Notes: generated by a model from the letters alone, not told the origin. A stretch of 64,000 bases of DNA from Balneolaceae bacterium UBA3186 (GCA_002364085.1 DEXK01000011.1:329863-393862), one strand, 5' to 3'. Numbered from the stretch's first letter, positions 1-9,153 are shown. Program-made: numbers and translations.

Positions 1-932
1 TGATAAGCTTCGCCGTTTTCAACTTGTTGCTTACTAACCTCTATCCCCTTTTCAACAGAATCAGCCTTTCCACCCAGATAGATCATTGTACCGGAAAGTA
101 AATGAGAGAGCTCCATTATATCGTCTGGTCCTACGCCTTTTAAAGCATCTACAGATTCTTCAACCTCAAACCAATTTCCGATCTTATAGCCAAGAGGCTG
201 CTTCATATTAGTGAGATAAGCTATGGTTTCTTTCTCGAACTGCTCACCAATTCCAACTAAGGCTTGAGCAAGTTTTGTGGCATCCTCTTCTGTTTTCATA
301 AAAGCACCGGAGCCGTATTTTACATCCAAAACCAGGGCATCAATTCCTTCGGCAAGTTTTTTACTCATTATACTTCCGGCAATAAGTGGGATTGATTCAA
401 CAGTAGCTGTCACATCTCTTAATGCATATAATCTTTTATCGGCAGGGGCAATTTCTTCTGTTTGTCCTACAAGCACCAGATTCTGTTTCTCCAAGATCTC
501 TTTATACCGAGCTAAGTCCACGTCTACATAAAAACCGGGAATAGATTCTAACTTATCCAAAGTTCCACCTGTATGTCCCAATCCGCGACCTGAGATCATC
601 GGAACAGGAACTCCGGCACTAGCCACTATTGGAGCTAGAATCAATGAAAGTTTATCGCCTACTCCTCCTGTAGAATGCTTATCCACTTTTTTACCGGGAA
701 CATGAGATAGATCAACAACAATACCGGAATGAAGCATAGACTCCGTTAATGCTGCAGATTCCTCATCATTTAAACCATTTAGGAAAGCAGCCATTAAAAA
801 CGAGCTGATCTGATAATCAGGAATTTCGTCGGCTGTATATGAATCGATCAAAAAGCGGATCTCATCCTGTGAAAGAACTTTTCCGTCTCGTTTTTTGCGT
901 ATTAGGGAAACAATATTGTACTTTGAATTCAT
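1..932 (-). CDS. deoA: Thymidine/pyrimidine-nucleoside phosphorylase, partial (C-terminus beyond left edge)
   Basis: The enzyme cleaves thymidine (or uridine) with phosphate to the free base and (deoxy)ribose-1-phosphate in nucleoside salvage. Translating the minus strand from the ATG at 932-930 gives about 310 residues with no stop before the window edge. The phosphate-binding motif KHSTGGVGDK lies at about residues 85-94, followed by the family signature SGRGLGHTGGTLDKLES. The N-terminal helical domain (residues 1-65) is complete. The usual length is about 430 residues, so roughly the last quarter is outside. It is divergent from the lipoprotein gene at 970, with only 37 bp between the two starts. 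The choice between a thymidine-specific and a general pyrimidine phosphorylase is not settled by what is visible. Confidence 0.93.
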   Translation of the reverse strand, partial: MNSKYNIVSLIRKKRDGKVLSQDEIRFLIDSYTADEIPDYQISSFLMAAFLNGLNDEESAALTESMLHSGIVVDLSHVPGKKVDKHSTGGVGDKLSLILAPIVASAGVPVPMISGRGLGHTGGTLDKLESIPGFYVDVDLARYKEILEKQNLVLVGQTEEIAPADKRLYALRDVTATVESIPLIAGSIMSKKLAEGIDALVLDVKYGSGAFMKTEEDATKLAQALVGIGEQFEKETIAYLTNMKQPLGYKIGNWFEVEESVDALKGVGPDDIMELSHLLSGTMIYLGGKADSVEKGIEVSKQQVENGEAY

Positions 933-969
933 AGCCCAAGTATAGCCAAAAAACTACTATTTCTTCTAT

Positions 970-1791
970 ATGAAGAGAGATTTTTCATACCTTTGTTCTC
1001 TTAAGATGTGTACCGTCTACATTCTAGGAGTATCACTTTTTACAGGTTGTAGCTTTAAAACAATTGTACATCCATATCCAAAGGAATTTAAAGAGGATCC
1101 AAATAGCTATAAAGACAACATAATCCTTCATAAAGATGGAAAACTAACTTATATACCTGACTTAAGTGAAGCGGATATACATATAGACCTCAAATATAAA
1201 GAAGGGGCTCTTATTGTCGATGATGGTTGGTCATACCATTTTAAAAAAGAAGACAAGTTTATAAATCCCATTACAAAAAATGAGATTTTTATGATAGCTG
1301 AAGCATACTTTGATGATCAACAAAAAGAAGATATTTTCAGAGTGTCTCTCATGGAAAAAAATAATACATCAATTGTATACGAATTTTCTGGAACTTCACG
1401 GAATTCAACTATAATCAGATCTGATTCTACTGTATTTCAAATCGTAGCAAAAGATATTTGGGCTCCTTCAGTAAAGAAAGTTAAAACCGAAAACGGAAAC
1501 GAGTGGCATCACTATCCTTTAGGAGGCACTTGGCATTATATTGATGATTCAGTTAACCCATATCTTATTATTCAGGGCAGTCCTGTTAAGAAAAGATTGG
1601 GTGCAAAAGCGAATTATGGTGAATCCTTTACATTACTATCAAATACCGTGCTTTCGAATGAGTTTAAATCTGAATTTATCAACATATTTTTGGGTTATTG
1701 GCTCCTCACGAATATCCAATATTATTACGAAGAGTGTAACCTGGAGAACAATGTTTCCGATACATGCCCTGGTTCTGTAATCATCAAATAA
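970..1791 (+). CDS. Putative lipoprotein of unknown function
   Basis: A 273-residue protein with no family I recognise. It has an N-terminal signal with a lipobox-like LFTGC ending at about residue 27, so it is probably lipidated and anchored in an envelope membrane. A second ATG at 1006 (residue 13, just before CTVYILGVSLFTGC) would give a more usual signal-peptide length and may be the true start. The rest is soluble and rich in aromatic and charged residues, with no repeats or membrane segments. It precedes pdxB by 24 bp in the same direction, but a functional link is not evident. Confidence 0.6.
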   Translation: MKRDFSYLCSLKMCTVYILGVSLFTGCSFKTIVHPYPKEFKEDPNSYKDNIILHKDGKLTYIPDLSEADIHIDLKYKEGALIVDDGWSYHFKKEDKFINPITKNEIFMIAEAYFDDQQKEDIFRVSLMEKNNTSIVYEFSGTSRNSTIIRSDSTVFQIVAKDIWAPSVKKVKTENGNEWHHYPLGGTWHYIDDSVNPYLIIQGSPVKKRLGAKANYGESFTLLSNTVLSNEFKSEFINIFLGYWLLTNIQYYYEECNLENNVSDTCPGSVIIK

Positions 1792-1815
1792 TCAATCATT
1801 CAATAAATACTGATC

Positions 1816-2925
1816 TTGCTGAAAATTCTTGCTGATGAACATATTTACAAACTGAAAGAGTTTCTTCCTGAGGAAGTAGAGCTAAGTCTCTTCAATCCCA
1901 GCGCCCCTCTTCCATCTTTAAACGGGTTTGATGTATTGCTTGTAAGAACGGTTACAAAATTGAATTCCAAGTCGCTGCAACGCATCCCTGATACTCTTAA
2001 GTTTATAGGAACCGGTTCGTCTGGCTCTGATCATATTGATATCGAATATTTCAATGATCATAATGTTTGTGTTGTTGATGCAAAAGGTTCAAACGCGAAC
2101 GCTGTAAGCGAATACGTCATCACTTCACTTTTGCTGTGGAGCCTGAAAAGACAAAAGGAATTAAAGAGCTTGAAAGTAGGTATTATCGGTGCAGGAGCTG
2201 CCGGGACTGCCGTATCAAGGCAACTAACCAACTTTAATATTAACAGCCTTAGCTATGACCCACCCCGGGAACAAAGAGACAACAGCTACGAATCAGCCTC
2301 TCTTAAAGACATTCTAAAATGTGATATACTAACTTTTCATGTTCCGCTAAATAAAAATAGCGATCATCCTACTTTTCACTGGCTCGACGAATCTAAACTA
2401 TCAAATAATTCCTTTGAACTAGTAATTAATGCATCCAGAGGTGGTGTTATTGATGAATCTGCTCTTCTTAAAGCTTTGGACAATGAAACGGTTTCAGATG
2501 TAATTATTGACGTTTGGGAAGACGAACCTGACTTTAATAATGATCTTGTTGAAAAAGCTTTTATTGCCACTCCTCATATAGCAGGTTATTCAGAGCAGGC
2601 TAAGCTTAACGCTTCACTGATTCTTGCTGAGAAATTATGTGCGTTTTTCAAACTGACTATTCCAGACTATTCCTATTTATATGCTGCTAAAAAGCTGGAA
2701 TTAGCTCATATCAAATTTTCATTATATGACCTTATTCTGAGACTTCATCCTTTAAAAGAATATGATGCTGATATTAGAGATCTTTGCCAAAGACCGGATA
2801 AAGATATTTTGTTTCAAAAGCTAAGAACTGACCGTCCATATAGATATGAGTATCCATATTTAAAACTCGAAAACGGGTTTCTGGGAAAGTTTAGTGAACT
2901 AAAAAAACTAGGATTGGAATTATAG
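1816..2925 (+). CDS. pdxB: Erythronate-4-phosphate dehydrogenase (PdxB-like)
   Basis: An NAD-dependent D-2-hydroxyacid dehydrogenase that oxidises 4-phosphoerythronate in the DXP-dependent pyridoxal-phosphate pathway. The 369 residues match PdxB in length and layout: an N-terminal catalytic part starting LKILADEH, then TVTKLN and GTGSSGSDHID, a Rossmann segment VGIIGAGAAGTAVSRQL, the catalytic Arg in NASRGGVID, Glu in DVWEDEPD, and His in TPHIAGYSEQ. After these comes the extra C-terminal dimerisation domain that separates PdxB from other hydroxyacid dehydrogenases. The start is TTG at 1816; no ATG is available near the conserved N-terminus. It converges with the ParB-like gene, with 12 bp between the stops. 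Confidence 0.88.
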   Translation: MLKILADEHIYKLKEFLPEEVELSLFNPSAPLPSLNGFDVLLVRTVTKLNSKSLQRIPDTLKFIGTGSSGSDHIDIEYFNDHNVCVVDAKGSNANAVSEYVITSLLLWSLKRQKELKSLKVGIIGAGAAGTAVSRQLTNFNINSLSYDPPREQRDNSYESASLKDILKCDILTFHVPLNKNSDHPTFHWLDESKLSNNSFELVINASRGGVIDESALLKALDNETVSDVIIDVWEDEPDFNNDLVEKAFIATPHIAGYSEQAKLNASLILAEKLCAFFKLTIPDYSYLYAAKKLELAHIKFSLYDLILRLHPLKEYDADIRDLCQRPDKDILFQKLRTDRPYRYEYPYLKLENGFLGKFSELKKLGLEL

Positions 2926-2937
2926 TTGCTTAACCGA

Positions 2938-3315
2938 CTAGTAATCCAGGTCTTTTAGATCCACATTCTTATGATCAGGTTCGGGGTCTTCCAGAAACTG
3001 AACTACTTTTATAGTTTCTTTTCCTTTCATTAATGCTTTTAATATTCGATGCATCCCGTCCATTACACGTCCATCAGAAGAAAGTATGACCGGGTATTTA
3101 AAGCTGGTTTTCTCTGCATAAGCAATGTGTTTAGCTATAGCCCTTGCCGAAGGAATATTGTCTTTATCCTGAAACCAAAAATTATTATCGATATCATCAA
3201 TGGATTCAATCATCACTTCTTTTGGCAGGTAGTGTTCCGAGATTTTTACCAATTTATCTACATCCCAAATAAGGGTGTCACCATTAACTTTTCTAATATG
3301 ATATTGCTTTCTCAT
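2938..3315 (-). CDS. Small ParB/sulfiredoxin-fold-like protein
   Basis: A 125-residue protein. Its core (residues about 55-95) holds YPVILSSDGRVMDGMHRILKA, which resembles the ParB-like nuclease/sulfiredoxin fold motif with a conserved G-x-H/R loop. There is no helix-turn-helix and no signal peptide, so it is not a full partition protein. It may bind a nucleotide or act as a small regulator; this is inference. Its ATG directly abuts the stop codon of the M48 protease upstream, so the two are very probably translated from one mRNA. Confidence 0.6.
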   Translation of the reverse strand: MRKQYHIRKVNGDTLIWDVDKLVKISEHYLPKEVMIESIDDIDNNFWFQDKDNIPSARAIAKHIAYAEKTSFKYPVILSSDGRVMDGMHRILKALMKGKETIKVVQFLEDPEPDHKNVDLKDLDY

Positions 3316-4836
3316 TTATTGTCTCGGAATTTTAATCCAGCTTCCAGAAGGAATATTTTCTTCTAACTGAACTTGATTTATGATAGCTACGTCTATTGGT
3401 TCGATGTTTAATGGTAAATTCGATGGAAGAAAACTCGAGAACGAACCTGATCTCGTTGTTTTTATTAGTTCTAATCTCACAGGTTGAATATTCAAAATAG
3501 ATGAATCAACTAGTCGTTCAAACCCGTTAGGGACTGAATTAAATTCGGATTGATAGGCCCCAAACTGGTCTGAAGTGGTATATCCAAGGAAATTATAAAT
3601 ATTCCCATTATAACTCAGAGCTGTAATATCGATGGTTAAGGAAGTGCCATCTTCTTGTTGAAGACTAGCTTCTGCTTCATACCCTGTTAATCCATTAGGT
3701 TGGGTAGCATTTTGCTCTAAAGTATTTACTCCTTCCTGGTTTAAAAATGCTTTTACAGATTCTTCAGGAGTTGAGCTTTCATTATCTATTGAAAACTGTA
3801 CAACAGCGTCTTGGTTTTCATTAACAAGTATTACTGCTGAAGGCTGATTGATTACATTAAAACCCGCCGGTACAGGAAACTGAAACTTAAGATCCGGGTG
3901 ATAAAATATGCCGTTTCTCTCAAATCCTTCTCTAGGGTTATCACCGTACATGATATTATCGATCATATTCAAATATTCATCACCATCAACAATGGTTTGC
4001 TCATATCCTTTTTCAGACCACTCATTTGCTAGCCTTGGAATATTTTCTTCTCTTTCGCCCGGATCAGGATGTGATGATAAGTGAGATGGAATATTATATC
4101 CTGATTTTTCTGAAATTCTTTTGAGAGATCTGAAGAACTCGCCCCCTTCTGATGCTTTATAGCCCTTCATGGCAGAATATTCTACTCCAAGTTGATCAGA
4201 TTCACGTTCATCATCTCTACTGTAACTCAAAAATAATAATTGAGCTGTTTGGCTACTCAGTTGAAGTATATTACCTCCATCTAGTCCAATAGATTCACCA
4301 AGCACTGCTCCTCCAATTATTGCCAACTGCCCGAATTGTTGTTCTGCAGCTCTTTGTGATGCATGTCTTGCAGCCACATGGCCAATTTCATGCCCTAATA
4401 CTACCATCAATTGTGCTTCATTTTCTAGATGAGCCAGTAAGCCCCTGGTTACATAAACATAACCTCCGGGCAATGCAAAAGCATTTACTACAGGGCTTGC
4501 AAGTACTCTGAAAGTAAAATCAGTATTTCTATATTCTGAAGGAGTGTCTTCTCTGTTAAAATGACTCACTTCGAGTAACTCCTGCCCTAATTCACTTACA
4601 TAATTTGATAGTTCATCATCATCGTACAAGCCGTATTGAGCTATAATTTCGGAATCTGCATCCTTACCAATCTGCAATTCCTGTTCCCATGAATAACCGT
4701 ATGCTCTTTTATTTCCGGAAACCGGACTGGTTTGTATGGAAACACAGTTAGGGAGCACCAAAGCTGTAATTACAACAAGTATTATTGTTTTAATAAATGG
4801 TTTTTTTATTGGGATCATATTTAGATATTTCTTCAT
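3316..4836 (-). CDS. M48-family zinc metalloprotease, lipoprotein
   Basis: A 506-residue BepA/LoiP-like envelope protease. The N-terminus has a basic stretch, a hydrophobic helix and a lipobox LPNC with Cys at residue 31. The zinc site is HEIGH at residues 149-153, and the third ligand is the Glu in the SRDDERESDQLG segment near residue 214. The preceding SPVVNAFALPGGYVYVTRGLL is the classic M48 signature. The C-terminal half (about 290-506) is an extra domain without a recognisable repeat. Family knowledge suggests quality control of outer-membrane proteins. An alternative start lies at residue 7. It is divergent from the signal-peptidase-like gene at 4891. Confidence 0.88.
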   Translation of the reverse strand: MKKYLNMIPIKKPFIKTIILVVITALVLPNCVSIQTSPVSGNKRAYGYSWEQELQIGKDADSEIIAQYGLYDDDELSNYVSELGQELLEVSHFNREDTPSEYRNTDFTFRVLASPVVNAFALPGGYVYVTRGLLAHLENEAQLMVVLGHEIGHVAARHASQRAAEQQFGQLAIIGGAVLGESIGLDGGNILQLSSQTAQLLFLSYSRDDERESDQLGVEYSAMKGYKASEGGEFFRSLKRISEKSGYNIPSHLSSHPDPGEREENIPRLANEWSEKGYEQTIVDGDEYLNMIDNIMYGDNPREGFERNGIFYHPDLKFQFPVPAGFNVINQPSAVILVNENQDAVVQFSIDNESSTPEESVKAFLNQEGVNTLEQNATQPNGLTGYEAEASLQQEDGTSLTIDITALSYNGNIYNFLGYTTSDQFGAYQSEFNSVPNGFERLVDSSILNIQPVRLELIKTTRSGSFSSFLPSNLPLNIEPIDVAIINQVQLEENIPSGSWIKIPRQ

Positions 4837-4890
4837 AACATATAATTAAACACTCTAACAAAAAGATAGTTCCTTCAAAGATAAAGACAA

Positions 4891-5763
4891 ATGACAACCA
4901 AAAAACGAAACCCAATTATTTCAGGCTTTTTATCTTTTCTACAACCAGGTTTAGGCCAACTTTATAATGGAGAAGTTATAAAGAGTATTTTCTTTTTCTT
5001 AGCTCCAACAATAATTGCTTTCGTTTTATATTTAAGCCCCACCTTGAAAATTAATGGTGGCATTTACATCATTTTTGGCATTTTAACATCCTTTAGAGTT
5101 TATGCTGCTTTTGAAGCTGCTAAAAAGTCAGATGGGAAAAAAGACTATATGCTTAAGAAAGTCAATAATCCTTTGATCTATATTATGATTTTATTGGGAT
5201 GGGGTTTTTTATCCGGTCTTATAAGTAATGAAATTAGACAGATGTCACGGTATCAATCTTTTAAGATTCCTACTCCTAATATGGAAAACACTCTACTAAT
5301 TGGAGATTTTATCATTAGTGATATTCAATATTTTAAATATAATGATATTTCTAAAGGTGATATAGCTCTATTTCATCCACCTGTTGAGTCCTCTACTTTA
5401 TGGATTCAAAGAGTAGTTGGAACGGAAGGTGATACCGTGGAAATTAGATTCGGTATTCTTTACCTGAATGGAAAACTTGCAAACTTTACGGACACTAAAA
5501 CTCGAACAAATGAAAGAATTTTAGATTCAACTTATCAAGACCCTCAGATTTATAACAGTATAGGAAACAATGATCATTTTGGTCCCTATGTTGTTCCAAA
5601 AGATAAAGTATTTCTGTTGGGAGATAACAGAGATAATAGTTTTGACAGTAGGTTTTTTGGATTTGTCAGTAAAAAGAACATTCTTGGAAAACCACTTTAT
5701 ATTTGGTACTCACAAGATGCGGGACTGCCCAGAAAAGAACGACTTTTAAAAGAACTAGAATAG
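4891..5763 (+). CDS. Signal peptidase I-like (S26) protein lacking catalytic Ser and Lys
   Basis: A 290-residue membrane protein. Residues 8-75 form a small multi-helix domain starting SGFLSFLQPGLGQLYNGE, like TM2/PGLGQLY-type modules. Another membrane helix (about 95-112) is followed by an S26 peptidase fold. The usual active-site box IPSxSMxPTL reads IPTPNMENTL, with Asn130 (codon AAT) where the nucleophilic Ser belongs. The usual K-R-V-V-G box reads WIQRVVGTEGD, with Gln173 in place of the general-base Lys. The later box GDNRDNSFDSR (244-254) and the fold are well kept and the frame is intact, so it is not a decayed gene. I infer a catalytically dead paralogue, perhaps a binding or scaffold protein. 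A shifted active site cannot be ruled out from sequence alone. Confidence 0.82.
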   Translation: MTTKKRNPIISGFLSFLQPGLGQLYNGEVIKSIFFFLAPTIIAFVLYLSPTLKINGGIYIIFGILTSFRVYAAFEAAKKSDGKKDYMLKKVNNPLIYIMILLGWGFLSGLISNEIRQMSRYQSFKIPTPNMENTLLIGDFIISDIQYFKYNDISKGDIALFHPPVESSTLWIQRVVGTEGDTVEIRFGILYLNGKLANFTDTKTRTNERILDSTYQDPQIYNSIGNNDHFGPYVVPKDKVFLLGDNRDNSFDSRFFGFVSKKNILGKPLYIWYSQDAGLPRKERLLKELE

Positions 5764-5772
5764 TAAGAGAGG

Positions 5773-6801
5773 TTAGCCTACAACATTAACTTCGGGAGTA
5801 AGCATTATATCGAATTTCTCTTTTATTGAAAGGCGAATTTCCTCTGCTAAGTTCCAAATTTCTTCACCGGTGGCTTTTCCATGGTTTACCAAAACGAGAG
5901 CTTGCTTTGAATGTACTCCTGCATCCCCTATTCTTTTACCTTTCCAGCCGGCTTTATCTATTAACCAACCAGCAGGTATTTTAACCAGCCGTTCAGTAAC
6001 CGGATAGCTCGGGAGTTCGGGAAACTCTGATTTAAGCAGATCAAATTGCTGAACAGAAATTACCGGATTTTTAAAGAAGCTACCAGTGTTGCCGATTTCT
6101 TTTGGGTCAGGTAGTTTGCTTTGCCGGATCTCAATTACAGCATCGCTTACATCTTTAATAGTAGGCTTAGATAAACCTTTGGATTCCAGCAGGACAGAAA
6201 GTGCTTTATAAGATGTATTTACTTCGCCATTCCTGAAAAGCTTTAAAGTCACAGAAGTTATAATCGCCTTTCCTTTCAATTCTTTTTTGAAAATACTGTC
6301 TCTGTATCCAAACTTACATTCACTTTTATTGAATGTTCTGATCTCCTTTGAATCGATCATAAAAGCTTCCAGGTTCTCGAATACGTCTTCAAGTTCAACT
6401 CCGTAAGCTCCAATATTCTGTATAGGTGCGGCACCAACTGATCCCGGAATCAGTGACAAATTTTCAATTCCTCCAATTCCCATTTCAACACATTTCAGAA
6501 CAAAAGCATGCCAATTTTCACCGGCAGCCACTTTTACCAGTATATCATCTTCTCTGGAACTAAACTTCTTCCCTAATATGGAAATGTGAAGTACTAAACC
6601 TGTAAAATCTTTAATGAAAAAGGTGTTACTTCCTCCTCCCAGAACCAGAATTTCAAGTCCTTTCTCTTCTGCAAATTGAATTGCTTCTCCTAATTCTGCA
6701 ATGGTGCAAACTTCAACAAAAAAAGAAGTTTTAGCAGAAACTCCCATTGTGTTGAATGAACTAAGATCGACATCCTGTTTAATAGTTAGTTCGATAGACA
6801 T
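5773..6801 (-). CDS. murB: UDP-N-acetylenolpyruvoylglucosamine reductase
   Basis: An FAD- and NADPH-dependent cytoplasmic enzyme making UDP-N-acetylmuramate in peptidoglycan synthesis. The 342 residues fit the long, E. coli-type (type I) MurB. SFNTMGVSAKT lies near the N-terminus, the FAD-binding LGGGSN at about 54-59, then PGSVGAAPIQNIGAYG, the catalytic Arg segment GYRDSIFK, the catalytic Ser loop GNTGSFFKNPV and the C-terminal Glu in LTPEVNVVG. It is 5 bp downstream of the gldE-like gene in the same direction, so the two are probably cotranscribed. It converges on the signal-peptidase-like gene with 9 bp between stops. Confidence 0.96.
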   Translation of the reverse strand: MSIELTIKQDVDLSSFNTMGVSAKTSFFVEVCTIAELGEAIQFAEEKGLEILVLGGGSNTFFIKDFTGLVLHISILGKKFSSREDDILVKVAAGENWHAFVLKCVEMGIGGIENLSLIPGSVGAAPIQNIGAYGVELEDVFENLEAFMIDSKEIRTFNKSECKFGYRDSIFKKELKGKAIITSVTLKLFRNGEVNTSYKALSVLLESKGLSKPTIKDVSDAVIEIRQSKLPDPKEIGNTGSFFKNPVISVQQFDLLKSEFPELPSYPVTERLVKIPAGWLIDKAGWKGKRIGDAGVHSKQALVLVNHGKATGEEIWNLAEEIRLSIKEKFDIMLTPEVNVVG

Positions 6802-6806
6802 TAAAG

Positions 6807-8192
6807 TTAATCTTCTTTGTTTGAGGTTTCCTTTTGATCCTCTGTTAACTTTACTCGTACTTTTTTGATCCTATTATTTTGAACAGAATGAACGGTACAT
6901 TCCAACCCTTTATAAGTAACCCTTTCACCAACTGTTGGTAGGCTTTCTGTTAAATGGTAAATCAATCCACCAAGTGTCTCGAAATCATCATCCTCTGAAC
7001 TCAATTCTAACCCAACTACATCTTCCATGTCATCAAGATCGATCTGGGCATCAAATATATAAATTCCATTCTTGAATTGAGTGTACAGTTGCTGATCGTC
7101 AGACGACTCATCGGTGATGTCACCTACCAATTCCTCAAGAATATCATCCATGGTAACAATTCCTTCAGTGCCACCATACTCATCAACTACAACTGCAATG
7201 TGAGTTTTCTCCTGTTGAAAATCTCTCAAAAGGTCGTCCAATTTTTTTGTAGCGGGAATGAATAAAGCATTCCTTGAAATGGTTTTCCAATTAAAAGACG
7301 GCTCTTCCTTTCTATCGTTTAAATAAGGAAGAATGTCTTTAGCGTAAATAACTCCAAGAATATTATCTAAATCATTTTCGTAGAGCGGCATTCTTGAAAG
7401 AGCTTTTTCCTGTATCAAACTCAGAACGTCAGTAAGTAGATCTTGGGTAGAAACAGCAATAATATTTACGCGAGAAGTCATTATTTCACGCACTGTGATA
7501 TTTCCGAACTCTATTACATTTTCGATGATCTCTCGTTCGTCTTCTTTGATTGAGCCGTCTTGCTCGCTCACTTCAGCCATGGTTCTGATATCTTCAGTTG
7601 TCATTTTGTTTGACGGTTTTGGCAAATACTTTTCCATAAAAATAGTACTGTCTGCTATCAGCTTAGAAAAGGGCTTAAGTATTAAAAATAAAATGTAAAT
7701 AAAAGTACTCCAACGTCTGGAAACAGTAAGTGGATCATTAATTGCAATAATTTTGGGAGTGATTTCACTTATGATCAAAATCATAAAGGTTAACACCACA
7801 ACTTCAGCCGTAAATACAACTACTTCTGATAAACCAAAATGAGCAACAAAAGAACCGGTGATCACGGCTGCCATTACGGAAGCAATTATGTTGGCAAATG
7901 TATTACCAATTAGAATAGTAGCCAGCAATCTTCTCGGTTTATCCAGCATTGTAAGAATGCGGGAATCAGCAGGGTGAGGAATTTCAGCGTTTGTCAGACT
8001 CTCCAATCTTGAAGAAAGAGAAAAGAAAGCTACTTCAGAACCTGAGAAAATAGCTGAAACTGCCAGTCCTATGATCATTACTACAAACTGGATCGAAATC
8101 ACAACATAATCTATCTCAGAAGAAATAGTAGGGACTGAAATATCTAATAAAAATAATAAAATTAAATTATGTAACTCGATGAGTGCGTTCAA
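6807..8192 (-). CDS. GldE-like CNNM/CBS/CorC-domain membrane protein
   Basis: A 461-residue protein with an N-terminal DUF21/CNNM membrane domain (residues about 25-190, several hydrophobic segments, with the FSGSEVAFFSLS motif), a pair of CBS domains (about 220-345, including REIMTSRVNIIAV and DEYGGTEGIVTMDDILEELVG) and a C-terminal CorC/HlyC transporter-associated domain (about 360-445). Family members are linked to divalent-cation handling. In Bacteroidota the homologue next to ssb is called GldE and is tied to gliding. The same ssb neighbourhood is seen here, but no other gliding gene is in the window, so the name is by analogy. It lies 108 bp downstream of ssb, beyond a terminator. Confidence 0.85.
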   Translation of the reverse strand: MNALIELHNLILLFLLDISVPTISSEIDYVVISIQFVVMIIGLAVSAIFSGSEVAFFSLSSRLESLTNAEIPHPADSRILTMLDKPRRLLATILIGNTFANIIASVMAAVITGSFVAHFGLSEVVVFTAEVVVLTFMILIISEITPKIIAINDPLTVSRRWSTFIYILFLILKPFSKLIADSTIFMEKYLPKPSNKMTTEDIRTMAEVSEQDGSIKEDEREIIENVIEFGNITVREIMTSRVNIIAVSTQDLLTDVLSLIQEKALSRMPLYENDLDNILGVIYAKDILPYLNDRKEEPSFNWKTISRNALFIPATKKLDDLLRDFQQEKTHIAVVVDEYGGTEGIVTMDDILEELVGDITDESSDDQQLYTQFKNGIYIFDAQIDLDDMEDVVGLELSSEDDDFETLGGLIYHLTESLPTVGERVTYKGLECTVHSVQNNRIKKVRVKLTEDQKETSNKED

Positions 8193-8246
8193 ATATATGC
8201 TATTTTAATTAACTGGAATTTAACGAGGTGAACACTTCCTAACAAA

Positions 8247-8285
8247 ATAAAAAAAGCGGTGAAAGTTTAACCCTGCACCGCCTTT
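8247..8285 (-). terminator. Intrinsic terminator after ssb
   Basis: Read on the minus strand, a GGCGGTG stem pairs with CACCGC across a 14-nt loop and is followed by a run of T. It sits 16 bp beyond the ssb stop and before the gldE-like gene, so it separates or attenuates the two. Confidence 0.8.
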
Positions 8286-8300
8286 AATATTGAATATAAA

Positions 8301-8750
8301 TTAGAATGGAAGATCGTCATCCATATTATCAAAATCTTTACCAAGTTCCACATTACTGGACATTGGCTGAGGTTGATTGCCTGCATTTTGATTACCACCT
8401 TGGCCTCCGCCTCCACTGCCTTTGCTATCAAGCATAGTCATTTGAAGTGCTTTGATCTCAGTAGTATATCTTTTCTGACCTTGATTATCTTCCCATGATC
8501 TTGTTTGAATCGGACCTTCAATGTAAACCAAAGAACCTTTGGTGAGGTACTGCTGACAGATCTCAGCCAATCTACCCCACGCAACTACACGATGCCATTC
8601 TGTTTTTTCCTGTTGCTCGCCATTACTGTCTTTGTAACGCTCGCTTGTAGCTATACTTAATGTGGCTACTGCTGTGTTTGCTTGCGTGTATCTTACTTCG
8701 GGATCTTGTCCCAGTCTTCCGATTAATTGTGCTTTATTTAGTGAACTCAT
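8301..8750 (-). CDS. ssb: Single-stranded DNA-binding protein
   Basis: A 149-residue OB-fold protein that coats single-stranded DNA in replication and repair. The N-terminus reads MSSLNKAQLIGRLGQDPEVRY. The OB core includes EKTEWHRVVAWGRLAEICQQYLTKGSLVYIEG. A Gly/Gln/Asn-rich linker follows from about 113, ending in the acidic tip DDDLPF, which recruits partner proteins. The length and layout are normal for a bacterial SSB. The 414-bp non-coding region upstream is unusually long and holds two palindromes. Confidence 0.97.
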   Translation of the reverse strand: MSSLNKAQLIGRLGQDPEVRYTQANTAVATLSIATSERYKDSNGEQQEKTEWHRVVAWGRLAEICQQYLTKGSLVYIEGPIQTRSWEDNQGQKRYTTEIKALQMTMLDSKGSGGGGQGGNQNAGNQPQPMSSNVELGKDFDNMDDDLPF

Positions 8751-8832
8751 TACGTATTGGATTAAGTTAATTTGTTTGTAAAGTAAGACAAGCTCAGAAG
8801 AAATCCTTACAAAAAAACTTTAAAAAAATTCT

Positions 8833-8853
8833 ATCATTTAAATATTAAATGAT
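8833..8853. repeat. Inverted repeat upstream of ssb
   Basis: ATCATTTAA and TTAAATGAT arms flank a 3-bp centre. It lies about 83 bp upstream of the ssb start. It could be an operator or only AT-rich chance symmetry. Confidence 0.35.
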
Positions 8854-9121
8854 AAAAAATGTACTTAACTCTTTCTTACCAACACTAATTGTGAAATATC
8901 CGCTTTTGACACTCGAGCGAAAAATTCTCTGAAGCTCTCATAAGATTCAGCGGGCAATCTTTTTTTCTTGTGACAAATAAATAATTATTAGCTCTAAAAC
9001 TCTCATTCATTTAATAGAATAAACGCCTACTAAAATTAATTACTTCGATATGTTTGAACTCAAAGCATTTCAATTAGTGAGAGCGTTTTAAATTCTTTTT
9101 TTTGTTTGTCCCCTTTTTGTA

Positions 9122-9153
9122 TTGTTAATTGTTACTTAAGTGACAATTAACAA
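9122..9153. promoter_or_regulatory. 32-bp palindrome just upstream of the DinB-like gene
   Basis: The two 16-bp halves match apart from one base pair (9133/9142), centred on CTTAAG. The palindrome ends 11 bp before the ATG of the DinB-like gene. It has no T-run after it, so a terminator is unlikely. It is more like an operator or an mRNA hairpin in the leader. The role is inferred. Confidence 0.5.

Noticed and set aside
277..531. 84-residue plus-strand frame
   Set aside because: It lies antisense inside deoA, whose motifs are clear on the minus strand; low-complexity Ser/Thr composition is typical of a shadow frame.
4891..5763. Frameshift or sequencing error explaining the missing catalytic residues of the S26 protein
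   Set aside because: The frame is intact before and after both sites, and each change is a clean codon substitution within conserved surroundings.
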